Assembly (NCBI RefSeq): GCF_019192965.1
Contig: NZ_JAHTKU010000004.1
Span: 186,001-250,000 of the forward strand
Direction: 5' to 3'
Length of the DNA stretch: 64,000 nt
Source of the DNA: Nocardioides daeguensis
GTDB lineage: Bacteria; Actinomycetota; Actinomycetes; Propionibacteriales; Nocardioidaceae
The notes beneath the pieces were generated by a model. The model saw nothing but the letters and a program-made list of their open reading frames with translations, had not been told where the DNA came from and did no database searches. Each line of letters starts with the position of its first letter. Within the stretch, counting starts at the first letter, position 1. The translations under genes and the position numbers were made by a program. This document shows, one piece after another, positions 56,974-64,000 of this stretch.

Positions 56974-58380
56974 TCAGTTCGCGACGACCCCGCGAGATGC
57001 ACGCGCGACCACGGCGCTCGCGACCTGCGCGGCCTGGCCCCGGATCTCCGGGATCGCGGTCGACTCCCACAAGGTGCCCTTGCGCGGCGGGCCCACCACG
57101 AACAGGCCGTCGACCACCCGGCCGTCGGCGCCCACGACCGCGCCGTCGACGGTCGCGTCGATGCCGAGCGCGAGCGGGTCGGGGGCGACGGTGCCGCGCG
57201 CGACGAGGGCGCGCAGGAGCGGGTCGGCGCTGCGGCGTACGTCGGCCAGGGGGCCCGTGCAGTTCACGACGGCGTCGACCTCGACCGGCTCGTGGCCGGG
57301 GTTGGTCGTGACCCGACAGCGCCCGCCGAGGTCCTCCACGGCGTGGAGGCTGCCGGCGTGGACGGCCAGCCGGTCGTCGTACCGGTAGCCCTGGAGGCGC
57401 AGCGCGATCTCGGGCGCCATCCGGTGCCGGCGCACCTCCCAGTCGCGCGCGTGGACCTCGAGGAAGCGGCGCCGCTCGGCGATCGGGAGCCGGCGCCACA
57501 GCTCCTGGGTGAGCGGGCGCAGGCCGTCGACGACCGCGCGCCAGCCGACCCCGCGCTCGGCGGCGGCGCGGCACTCCTCGGCGACCGCGGCAGCGATGTC
57601 GTCGGCGGTCGCGGCGTCGTCGGGGACCTTGGTGACCCAGGCGGTGTGGGCCTGGCCGACGTGGGGCTTGGGGAGCAGGCCGTTGCGGCTGACCAGGGTG
57701 ACGTGGCGCTCGGGGCCGTCCTCGAGCAGCGTGATGGCGGTGTCGATACCGGTCAGGCCGGTGCCCACCACGATCACCCGGGCGTCGGCGGGGAGGGTGC
57801 GCAGGCGGGCCAGCTCCCACGGGTTGGCGACGTGCCAGGGCGCGTCGGGGACCACCGCCCCGTCCGCGGTGGCGAGCGGTCGGGGCGGCTGGTTCCCGTG
57901 GCACAGCACGACGGCGTCGGCGCTGGAGCTGGACCGCTCGGTGACGACCTCGAAGCCGGTGGCGGTGGGGACGACGTCGAGCACCCGGCCGGCCCGGATC
58001 CGGAGCCGGTCGTCGGCGACGTCGGCGAGCCGGTCCTGGAGGTAGATCGCGTAGTCGGCGCGCGGGAGGAAGCCCTGCGGGTCGCTGCTGCGACCGGTGC
58101 GCAGCGCCCAGTCGAGGAGGTCGGAGGGCGCGTCCGGGAAGGCGCTCATGTGGCGTGCGCGGACGTTGAGCAGATGCCGCTGGTCGTTGGTGCCGTAGGC
58201 GACGCCCCGGCCGACGATCCCGCTGGCCTCGTGGACCACGACCTCGAGGCCCGGGTCGTCGGAGCGGACCAGCAGGTTGATGGCGGTCAGCACCCCGCTC
58301 GCTCCCCCGCCGATCACCGCCACCCGGGTCCGCGATCGGGGTGTCGCTGGGAGGTCGGTGGAGGTGCTCGTCGCCGTCAT
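56974..58380 (-). CDS. FAD/NAD(P)-binding protein of the FAD_NAD(P)-bd_9 type
   Basis: A 468-aa product from ATG 58380, with TAGACT 7 nt upstream (leaderless). VAVIGGGASGVLTAINLLVR (FAD site), YGTNDQRHLLNVRARHMSAF, ARVIVVGTGLTGIDTAITLL (second Rossmann motif), SRNGLLPKPH and GLFVVGPPRKGTLWESTAIP match the family that includes HpaC-like and siderophore-modifying flavoproteins of unknown substrate. No partner gene is adjacent. Its promoter region carries the striking inverted pair at 58423-58505, so expression is probably tightly regulated. Confidence 0.85.
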   Translation of the reverse strand: MTATSTSTDLPATPRSRTRVAVIGGGASGVLTAINLLVRSDDPGLEVVVHEASGIVGRGVAYGTNDQRHLLNVRARHMSAFPDAPSDLLDWALRTGRSSDPQGFLPRADYAIYLQDRLADVADDRLRIRAGRVLDVVPTATGFEVVTERSSSSADAVVLCHGNQPPRPLATADGAVVPDAPWHVANPWELARLRTLPADARVIVVGTGLTGIDTAITLLEDGPERHVTLVSRNGLLPKPHVGQAHTAWVTKVPDDAATADDIAAAVAEECRAAAERGVGWRAVVDGLRPLTQELWRRLPIAERRRFLEVHARDWEVRRHRMAPEIALRLQGYRYDDRLAVHAGSLHAVEDLGGRCRVTTNPGHEPVEVDAVVNCTGPLADVRRSADPLLRALVARGTVAPDPLALGIDATVDGAVVGADGRVVDGLFVVGPPRKGTLWESTAIPEIRGQAAQVASAVVARASRGVVAN

Positions 58381-58422
58381 GCAAGTGAGTCTAGCGAATC
58401 ACTCCACTTAAGCGCTCGCGGC

Positions 58423-58505
58423 CTTGTAACTAAGTGTTACGTCACGGATCTGGGGCTGGAGTGGCCCATGTGGTGGATAACCGTGCTGTAACACTTAGTT
58501 ACAAG
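58423..58505. promoter_or_regulatory. Pair of 18-bp inverted sites upstream of the FAD protein gene
   Basis: CTTGTAACTAAGTGTTAC (58423-58440) is repeated exactly in reverse complement at 58488-58505. Each arm is itself a near-palindrome, GTAAC-N5-GTTAC, so these look like two operator sites 47 nt apart. Outer CGCTCG/CGAGCG bases extend the symmetry. The AT-rich arms stand out sharply. An alternative is an 83-bp mini-element with terminal repeats. Confidence 0.6.
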
Positions 58506-58515
58506 CGAGCGAGCC

Positions 58516-59868
58516 TCAGGCGCCGAGGTTGCGCAGCAGCAGCGCCTCCGCGAGCAGCACCCGCTCGAACTCAGCCAGGTGCAGGCCCTCGTTGGGGCCG
58601 TGGGCGCGGGTGTCGGGGTCCTCCACGCCGGTCACCAGCACGGAGGCCTGCGGGAAGGACTCGAGGAACTCCGCGATGAACGGGATCGAGCCGCCGACAC
58701 CCATGTCGACGGGCGCGGTGCCGTCCCAGGCCTCGGTGAACGCGGCCCGCGCGGCGTCGTACGCCGGCCCGGTGACCTCGAGCGCAATCGGCTCGCCCGT
58801 GTCGACCACCTCGATGGCGAGCTGGGCGCCCCACGGGACATGCTTCTCGAGGTGGGCGCGCAGGCAGGCCAGCGCGTTCTCGGACGTCTCGCCGGGCGCC
58901 GTGCGCAGCGCGAGGCGGGCGCGGGCCGACGGGATCAGGGTGTTGGAAGAGCCGTCGACCTTGGGGGCGTCGAGACCGATGACCGACAGCGCGGGCTGGG
59001 TCCACAGCCGCTCGACGGCGGGGCCGGAGCCGACCCACTGGACGCCCTCGGCGACACCGGACTCGGCACGCAGCCGCTCCTCGGGGTACTCCACGTCGGC
59101 CGCCGGGCCGCGGTGCAGGCCGGCGACGACCAGGTTGCCCTCGTCGTCGTGCAGCGACGCGATCAGGCGCGAGAGCGTGATGAGGGCGTCGGGGACCAGG
59201 CCGCCCCACATGCCCTGGTGGACGGCGTGGGTGAGGGTGCGGACCTCGACGTTGACCCGGACCAGGCCGCGCAGGCTGGTGGTCAGGGCGGGGACGCCGA
59301 TGTCCCAGTTGCCGGAGTCGGCGATCACGATGACGTCGGAGCGCAGCTCCTCGACGTACTGCTCCAGCAGCTGCGGGAGGGTCGCGCTGGCGACCTCCTC
59401 CTCGCCCTCGATGAACAGGCGGACGGTGACGGGAAGGTCGTCGCCGAGCATGCGCAGCGCGGCGACGTGGGTGAGGATGCCGGCCTTGTCGTCGGCGGCA
59501 CCGCGGCCGTAGAGCCGGCCGTTGCGCTCGGTGAGCTGCCAGGGATCGGTCTCCCAGTCGGCGTGCTCACCCTCGGGCTGCACGTCGTGGTGGGCGTAGA
59601 GGAGCACCGTGGGCGCGCCCTCGGGCCCCTTCTTCTCGCCGATCACGGCAGGCGGGGCTCCGTCGTACGCGCGCACGATCCGCACGTCGACGCCCTCCGC
59701 GGCGAACAGGTCGGCAGTCGCCTGCGCGCTCACCTCGACCTGGTCGAGGCGGTCGGGGTCGGCGCTGACGGACTGGATGCGGACGAGGGCCTCGAGGTCC
59801 GATCGGACACCCGGGAGAATCTCGGCGAGGCGCGTACGCAGGTCAGTGGTGGGGACAGGTCCGGTCAT
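58516..59868 (-). CDS. M20-family metallopeptidase (dipeptidase)
   Basis: A 450-aa product. ATG 59868 is chosen because TAGATT lies 7 nt upstream (leaderless). LLYAHHDVQPEGEHADWETD (metal His/Asp), RLYGRGAADDKAGILTHVAA (bridging Asp), LFIEGEEEVASATLPQLLEQ (catalytic Glu pair) and AHGPNEGLHLAEFERVLL (His) are the M20 metal sites; a lid domain lies between about 200 and 320. It is a cytosolic, probably dizinc, dipeptidase. Substrate not defined. It ends 10 bp before the 58423-58505 inverted sites. Confidence 0.95.
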   Translation of the reverse strand: MTGPVPTTDLRTRLAEILPGVRSDLEALVRIQSVSADPDRLDQVEVSAQATADLFAAEGVDVRIVRAYDGAPPAVIGEKKGPEGAPTVLLYAHHDVQPEGEHADWETDPWQLTERNGRLYGRGAADDKAGILTHVAALRMLGDDLPVTVRLFIEGEEEVASATLPQLLEQYVEELRSDVIVIADSGNWDIGVPALTTSLRGLVRVNVEVRTLTHAVHQGMWGGLVPDALITLSRLIASLHDDEGNLVVAGLHRGPAADVEYPEERLRAESGVAEGVQWVGSGPAVERLWTQPALSVIGLDAPKVDGSSNTLIPSARARLALRTAPGETSENALACLRAHLEKHVPWGAQLAIEVVDTGEPIALEVTGPAYDAARAAFTEAWDGTAPVDMGVGGSIPFIAEFLESFPQASVLVTGVEDPDTRAHGPNEGLHLAEFERVLLAEALLLRNLGA

Positions 59869-59878
59869 GCCCGCCAAT

Positions 59879-60238
59879 CTAGGGGAGCGGGAGGTACGGC
59901 GTCAGGTCGGTGCGCTCGCCACTGGCCCGCACCCGGGCGTCCTCGACGGCGTCGGCCCACGCGAGCCGACCCGTGGCGAGGGCGATCCAGGTGGCGGCAT
60001 CGGTCTCGATGACCGCCGGCGGGGTGCCGCGGGTGTGCCGGACGCCCTCGATCACCTGCACCGCGGCGTACGGCGGCACCCGAACCTCGACCGAGCGGCC
60101 CGGGGCGCGGGTCTCGAGCAGGGCGAGGAAGTGCTTGGTCAGCAGGCGCAGGTCGGCGCGCTCGGACGTGCCGGCGTCGACCCGGGCGAGCGCGGCGGCG
60201 ACGTCGCCGGCAGCGGCGGGCTTGAGGCGGGCGGGCAT
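59879..60238 (-). CDS. Sterol-carrier-family small protein
   Basis: A 119-aa product from ATG 60238, directly abutting the ArsR-like gene. LRLLTKHFLALLETRAPGRS, VEVRVPPYAAVQVIEGVRHT, RGTPPAVIETDAATWIALAT and GRLAWADAVEDARVRASGER match the SCP2-like family found near purF in many actinobacteria. The fold binds hydrophobic ligands, but ligand and role are unknown. Transcribed with ArsR; convergence is absent, and the M20 gene follows after 10 bp. Confidence 0.85.
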   Translation of the reverse strand: MPARLKPAAAGDVAAALARVDAGTSERADLRLLTKHFLALLETRAPGRSVEVRVPPYAAVQVIEGVRHTRGTPPAVIETDAATWIALATGRLAWADAVEDARVRASGERTDLTPYLPLP

Positions 60239-60799
60239 TCAGGAGTCCTCGGGGTAGGGCTGGATGAGCTGGAACACCGACCAGGTCTCGCGTCCCTCGC
60301 CGGGGCCGTGGGCCCGGCCGGCGTCGCGGCGGCGCTCGACGACCGCGGCGAGCTCCTCCATCAGCTCCCGCGCCTCGTCCGGGGTCATGAGCAGCGACCA
60401 CTCCGAGACGCTGCGACCGGGGTTCTCGGTGTCGTCGACGGCCAGGGCGCGCTCGACGAGGTGCTGGCCGCGGGCGACGGTGTTGCGCTGGAAGACGGCC
60501 CACGCCGCGCGGCCGCCGGGCTGGGCGAGCATGTCGCCGGTGCGGAACCGGATCCCGTCGGGGTCGACGAGGCGCCAGACCCGGTCACGCCGGTCGCGGG
60601 CGGCGTCCGGGTCCTCCTCCACGAGGCCGTACTTGGCGAGCTGGCGCAGGTGGAAGCTGGCCTGGTTGGCGGGGATGTCGATCAGCCGGGCGATGTCGGC
60701 GGCCCGGAGCGAGCCGGCGGCCGAGAGCTCGTGGAGCACCCGGTTGCGGGTCGGGTGGGCGATCGCGCGGAGGATCCGCGGGTCGTCGTACATCACCAT
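60239..60799 (-). CDS. ArsR-family winged-helix regulator
   Basis: A 186-aa product from ATG 60799, with TAGGCT 6 nt upstream (leaderless). RILRAIAHPTRNRVLHELSA, AADIARLIDIPANQASFHLR, QLAKYGLVEEDPDAARDRRD is the ArsR helix-turn-helix with the Arg/Asp-rich wing. The C-terminal half (ERALAVDDTENPGRSVSEWS, LLMTPDEARELMEELAAVVE) is the ligand/dimer part typical of ArsR regulators of MFS pumps. No metal-binding Cys pair is seen, so it probably senses an organic ligand. Divergent from the MFS gene, across the palindromic operator. Confidence 0.92.
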   Translation of the reverse strand: MVMYDDPRILRAIAHPTRNRVLHELSAAGSLRAADIARLIDIPANQASFHLRQLAKYGLVEEDPDAARDRRDRVWRLVDPDGIRFRTGDMLAQPGGRAAWAVFQRNTVARGQHLVERALAVDDTENPGRSVSEWSLLMTPDEARELMEELAAVVERRRDAGRAHGPGEGRETWSVFQLIQPYPEDS

Positions 60800-60830
60800 G
60801 CCGCCAGCCTAGCGACATCCGCAGGACTCA

Positions 60831-60852
60831 TTGCGCAATAGTTATTGCGCAA
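60831..60852. promoter_or_regulatory. Perfect palindromic operator between arsR-like and MFS genes
   Basis: Arms TTGCGCAATA (60831-60840) and TATTGCGCAA (60843-60852) with a GT centre form a perfect inverted repeat. A second palindrome, CGCACCGTACGGTGCG, at 60862-60877 covers the TACGGT -10 of the MFS gene. Both are likely sites of the divergent ArsR-type repressor. Confidence 0.75.
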
Positions 60853-60880
60853 CAAACGGTGCGCACCGTACGGTGCGGGC

Positions 60881-62149
60881 ATGGCCTCCTACCGGTCGCT
60901 GGCCCGCAACCACGACTTCACCGCGCTGTGGATCGGCGCGACGGTCTGCGAGCTGGGCACCCGGATCACGACGTTCGCGCTGCCGCTGGTGGCCTACGCG
61001 CTGAGCGGGTCGGCGCTGTGGGCGGCGTCCGCGGAGGCGGCGTACCTGCTCGGGATGGTCCTGATGCTGCTCCCCGCGGGCGTGCTCGCCGACCGGTGCC
61101 ACCGGCTGCGGCTGATGCGCCTCTCGCTCGGCACCGGCGCCCTGCTGCACGCCACCCTCGTGGGCGCGGGCCTCGCCGGCCGGCTCACGCTCCCCCACCT
61201 GCTGGCCGTGGCGCTCGCGAGCGGACTCGTGGCCGGACTGTTCCTCCCGGCCGAGAGCTCGGCGATCCGGCGCGTGGTCAGCCGCGACGAGCTGCCGACC
61301 GCACTCAGCCAGCAACAGGCCCGCCAGCACGTCGCGAGCCTGCTCGGCGGCCCCCTCGGCGGCGCGCTGTACGGCGTCGCGCGCTGGGCTCCGTTCGCGG
61401 CCGACGCGGTGTCCTACGCCCTGGGCTGGGCGCTGCTCGGCCGGGTGCGCACGGATCTCGCGCCCGAGCCGCGCGCCGGTGCCGACGAACCCGCCCGGCC
61501 GCTGCACGACCTGGGCGAGGGTCTGCGGTTCTTGTGGGCGCACCCGTTCCTGCGGGTCCTGCTCTGCTGGTCGCCGGCCGCCAACCTGGCCGTCAACGCG
61601 CTGTTCTTCGTCGCGCTGCTGCGCCTGGTCGAGGCCGGGTTCCCGGCCTGGCAGATCGGGCTCGCGGAGACGGCGATCGGCGCCTCCGGCATCCTCGGCG
61701 CACTCGCCGCACCCTTCCTCATCGAGCGGTTCCGGACCGGTCGGCTCGTGGTCGTGGTGGCGTGGAGCTTCGTCCCGCTCTCGATCCCGCTCGCCTGGTG
61801 GAACAGCCCGTGGGCGCTGGCGCTGGCCTCCGCGGTCGGCCTGTTCCTCAACCCCGCCGGCAACGCCGCGCTCGGCTCCTACCGGATCGCCATCACCCCG
61901 CCGGAGCTGGTCGGTCGGATGCAGTCGACCACCCAGGCGGTGTCGATGCTGACGATCCCGCTCGCCCCCGCGCTCGCCGGCGCCCTGCTCACGCTGCTCG
62001 GCGGACGCGACGCCGTGCTCGTGCTCACCGCGCTGACCGCTCTGGTCGCCCTCGTGCCGACCCTCGCCCGGTCGGTCCGCGACGTGCCTCGACCGGCCGA
62101 CTGGGCACCCCTCACCACGACGGACCGGAGTCCCGCGCACGTCGCGTGA
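60881..62149 (+). CDS. MFS transporter (efflux type)
   Basis: A 422-aa product from ATG 60881, with TACGGT 6 nt upstream (leaderless). About 11-12 helices; ARNHDFTALWIGATVCELGT at the start; LLPAGVLADRCHRLRLMRLS is the D-R-x-x-R/K-R-x loop-2/3 MFS motif; RVVSRDELPTALSQQQARQH (the N-A-L-x-x pattern of macrolide/enterobactin exporters). This groups with the MFS_3/Mef-like pumps, usually 400-420 aa. Export of an antibiotic or metabolite sensed by the divergent ArsR regulator is likely. Substrate unknown. Confidence 0.94.
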   Translation: MASYRSLARNHDFTALWIGATVCELGTRITTFALPLVAYALSGSALWAASAEAAYLLGMVLMLLPAGVLADRCHRLRLMRLSLGTGALLHATLVGAGLAGRLTLPHLLAVALASGLVAGLFLPAESSAIRRVVSRDELPTALSQQQARQHVASLLGGPLGGALYGVARWAPFAADAVSYALGWALLGRVRTDLAPEPRAGADEPARPLHDLGEGLRFLWAHPFLRVLLCWSPAANLAVNALFFVALLRLVEAGFPAWQIGLAETAIGASGILGALAAPFLIERFRTGRLVVVVAWSFVPLSIPLAWWNSPWALALASAVGLFLNPAGNAALGSYRIAITPPELVGRMQSTTQAVSMLTIPLAPALAGALLTLLGGRDAVLVLTALTALVALVPTLARSVRDVPRPADWAPLTTTDRSPAHVA

Positions 62150-62172
62150 CCTCGCCCTCCACAATGGAGCCC

Positions 62173-63213
62173 ATGCGCCTTCGTCGTTGCTCCGCGACCG
62201 TGCTCGGTCTGCTCCTGCTCGCACCCGCTCTGGCCGCCTGCGGGGGCGAGGGCGGGGTCGCGGTGGGCGACGTGGTGCCGGCGCGGCAGGACGCCCAGTT
62301 CACCGGCGAGGGCGTCGAGACCGTGATCGCCCTGCCGGTCGGCCGGCTCGAGGTCACCACCGGCCAGCCGGTCACGCAGGTCTCGGCGAAGGACACCCGG
62401 CAGCTGGAGAAGCTCGAGGCCCCCGAGGGCAGCGCCTTCGTGCCGATCACCTGGCAGTACGACGCCGCGACCTTCGGCGCCCTGGCCGCCTACCTCGACA
62501 CCGACACCAGCCCGGTGATCGACCTCGTCGCCGACGGGGCGTCGTACCGGCTCCCGGCGCCGGAGTCCTCGGGCGAGGGCGCGGAGTCCTTCTACGTGCT
62601 GGTGTCGGGCAAGGGCGCGCAGCCGCGTCTCGACGTCGACTTCGACGGCGTCACGCAGCAGGCCGACCTGTCCAGCGGCGAGGTCGACGCCGGCCGCGCC
62701 GAACCGCTCTACGACCTCGCGAAGCCGAAGACGAAGCAGTTCCCCTGCGAGCCGGCGGTCAGCTACAGCCGGGCGACCCGCCGCACCCCGAAGTTCAGCT
62801 GCAGCACGTCGCGACCCTTCCGCCTCCCGTACGCCGGCAGCGCCTGGGCCGGCGAGGGGAAGTCGTGGCTCGTGGTGTCCGTGCGGACCTCGCTCGGGCT
62901 GTGGAACGAGGTCGCCGACGACCTCAAGTCCGGGGCCATCTACTACGGCGAGGCGGTCGACGGCACTTTCCGCCTCGGCGACACCGAGGCCACCGCCGTC
63001 GTGAAGGACCCGCAGAACACGAGCTGCCCGGACCGCACCGACCAGGGCACGTGCACCGTCCAGTTCAACGTCGTCTTCGAGGCCGGCACGAGCTATCCGA
63101 AGAAGCTGACCGTCGACGAGCAGTACGGTCTCCGCCTCGCCCAGGTCTGGGGAGGCGGCCAGGGCGAGGACACGCTGGATCTCGGCCTGACCGCCACCGC
63201 GAAGCTGAAGTAG
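62173..63213 (+). CDS. Putative secreted lipoprotein
   Basis: A 346-aa product. ATG 62173 is chosen (CACAAT 7 nt upstream); ATG 62164 is three codons longer. The signal peptide MRLRRCSATVLGLLLLAPAL ends in the lipobox ALAAC with Cys 23. The mature part is rich in beta strand: LPVGRLEVTTGQPVTQVSAK, VPITWQYDAATFGALAAY, SFYVLVSGKGAQPRLDVDFD, and CPDRTDQGTCTVQFNVVFEA with a Cys pair. I do not recognise the family. A likely extracytoplasmic ligand or binding domain. It is convergent with purL, with 6 bp between stops. Confidence 0.82.
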   Translation: MRLRRCSATVLGLLLLAPALAACGGEGGVAVGDVVPARQDAQFTGEGVETVIALPVGRLEVTTGQPVTQVSAKDTRQLEKLEAPEGSAFVPITWQYDAATFGALAAYLDTDTSPVIDLVADGASYRLPAPESSGEGAESFYVLVSGKGAQPRLDVDFDGVTQQADLSSGEVDAGRAEPLYDLAKPKTKQFPCEPAVSYSRATRRTPKFSCSTSRPFRLPYAGSAWAGEGKSWLVVSVRTSLGLWNEVADDLKSGAIYYGEAVDGTFRLGDTEATAVVKDPQNTSCPDRTDQGTCTVQFNVVFEAGTSYPKKLTVDEQYGLRLAQVWGGGQGEDTLDLGLTATAKLK

Positions 63214-63219
63214 CCGGCG

Positions 63220-64000
63220 TCAGCCCAGCGCGTTCGGCAGGGTCGCGGTCCACGCCGCGCGCAGCTCGGCGAGCGGCACCTCGAACTGGCCCTCGACGGC
63301 GAGCACCTCGCCACCGGTGGTGCCGAGCTCGGTCAGGGGGACGTCGTGGCGGGCGCACAGCGCGCGCAGCTCGTCGAGGTCACCGGCGTCGACGGTGACC
63401 AGGGCGCGGCCCGCGGACTCGGCGTACAGCCCGACGAAGGCGTCGCCCTCGAGGCTGACCCGGGCACCGATCCCGCTGACCATGGCCGCCTCGGCCAGCG
63501 CCTGGGCGAGGCCGCCGTCGGAGAGGTCGTGGGCGCTGGTGGCGATGCCGACCAGGTCCTTGAGCAGCCGGGCCAGGTTGCGCTCGGCGCGCAGGTCGAC
63601 CTTCGGCGGCAGGCCGCCGAGGTGGTCGTGCGCAACCTTGGCCCACTCGGAGCCGGACAGCTCCTCGCGGGTGGTGCCGAGAAGCACGATCCGCTCGTCG
63701 GCGCCCTGAAAGGCGGACGGCGTACGGCGGCGCACGTCCTCGATCACGCCGAGCACCGCGACGACCGGCGTCGGCAGGATCGCGGTCTCCCCGGTCTGGT
63801 TGTAGAGGCTGACGTTGCCACCGGTGACCGGGATCCCGAGCTCGGCGCAGGCGTCCTTGAGACCGCGGCAGGCCTCGGCGAACTGCCACATCACGTCGGT
63901 GTCCTCGGGCGAGCCGAAGTTGAGGCAGTCACTGACCGCCAGCGGCACCGCGCCGCCGGTGGCGACGTTGCGGTAGGCCTCGGCGAGGGCGAGCTGCGCG
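63220..64000 (-). CDS. purL: Phosphoribosylformylglycinamidine synthase II, N-terminal part beyond window
   Basis: The frame is open from the window edge to a stop at 63220 (260 codons visible). NVATGGAVPLAVSDCLNFGS, PVTGGNVSLYNQTGETAI, SAHDLSDGGLAQALAEAAMV and LVTVDAGDLDELRALCARHD are the C-terminal half of PurL (FGAM synthase). It makes FGAM from FGAR with PurS and PurQ, which are not in the window. PurL, purF and purM lie on one strand, with six other genes between purL and purF. Confidence 0.96.
   Translation of the reverse strand, partial: AQLALAEAYRNVATGGAVPLAVSDCLNFGSPEDTDVMWQFAEACRGLKDACAELGIPVTGGNVSLYNQTGETAILPTPVVAVLGVIEDVRRRTPSAFQGADERIVLLGTTREELSGSEWAKVAHDHLGGLPPKVDLRAERNLARLLKDLVGIATSAHDLSDGGLAQALAEAAMVSGIGARVSLEGDAFVGLYAESAGRALVTVDAGDLDELRALCARHDVPLTELGTTGGEVLAVEGQFEVPLAELRAAWTATLPNALG

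Noticed and set aside
55150..58491. An 1113-codon plus-strand frame over purM, purF and the FAD gene
   Set aside because: Antisense to three well-supported genes and of biased composition (Val/Asp/Gly/Arg).

Overview
The window is high-GC DNA from a Gram-positive actinobacterium. Three things point to this: a mycothiol acetyltransferase (mshD), an atypical GlnR-type regulator, and a DUF3073 gene beside purM, all actinobacterial hallmarks. GTG starts are frequent, and many genes have a TANNNT -10 element 6-8 nt before the start codon (leaderless). Gene content and the style of the intergenic repeats suggest the Nocardioidaceae, possibly Nocardioides; this is inference. No rRNA, phage, integrase or CRISPR array was seen. 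Four tRNA genes (Lys-TTT, Asp-GTC, Glu-TTC, Phe-GAA) are present.

Positions 1-15.3 kb form a cell-surface polysaccharide locus. It holds a Wzx-type flippase (cut by the window edge), two SGNH-like proteins, two FkbM methyltransferases, a GDP-mannose 4,6-dehydratase and a diverged paralogue, a plant-type GDP-mannose 3,5-epimerase-like enzyme, two GT4 glycosyltransferases, an initiating sugar-phosphate transferase, a class I and a TylF-like methyltransferase, and an O-antigen-ligase/polymerase-type membrane protein. Together these could make GDP-sugars, start the lipid-linked chain, decorate it, flip it and polymerise or ligate it. A 166-bp MITE-like element and a repeat array around a small GIY-YIG nuclease lie inside this locus.

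Positions 15.3-36 kb are a nutrient-regulation block: a MoaD-like protein, GlnR-like regulator, a frameshifted FMN-glutamate-synthase-family gene, mshD, a 1311-aa coiled-coil membrane protein with a smaller paralogue, an esterase, polyphosphate kinase, DUF47/PhoU-like protein with a PiT phosphate transporter, an orphan winged-helix regulator, pstSCAB and mutT1. PHO-box-like repeats lie in front of ppk and pstS, so most of this block looks like a phosphate/polyphosphate regulon.

Positions 36-47.7 kb hold mixed housekeeping and stress genes: cold-shock protein with terminator, a 48-aa small protein, a MerR-DICT regulator next to a vestigial sigma-like protein, an SDR and a CPBP protease, Zur, a third member of the membrane/C-terminal-domain family, a thioesterase behind a KstR-like operator, type II NADH dehydrogenase, a GHKL ATPase behind a SigB-like promoter, a paired fluoride channel and tRNAs.

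Positions 47.7-64 kb hold an ene-reductase, a divergent MMPL/MarR pair, two divergent enzyme-like genes, and the purine block DUF3073-purM-purF ... purL (purL cut by the window edge). Between purF and purL lie an FAD protein, an M20 peptidase, a sterol-carrier-like protein, and an ArsR/MFS divergent pair with a perfect palindromic operator.
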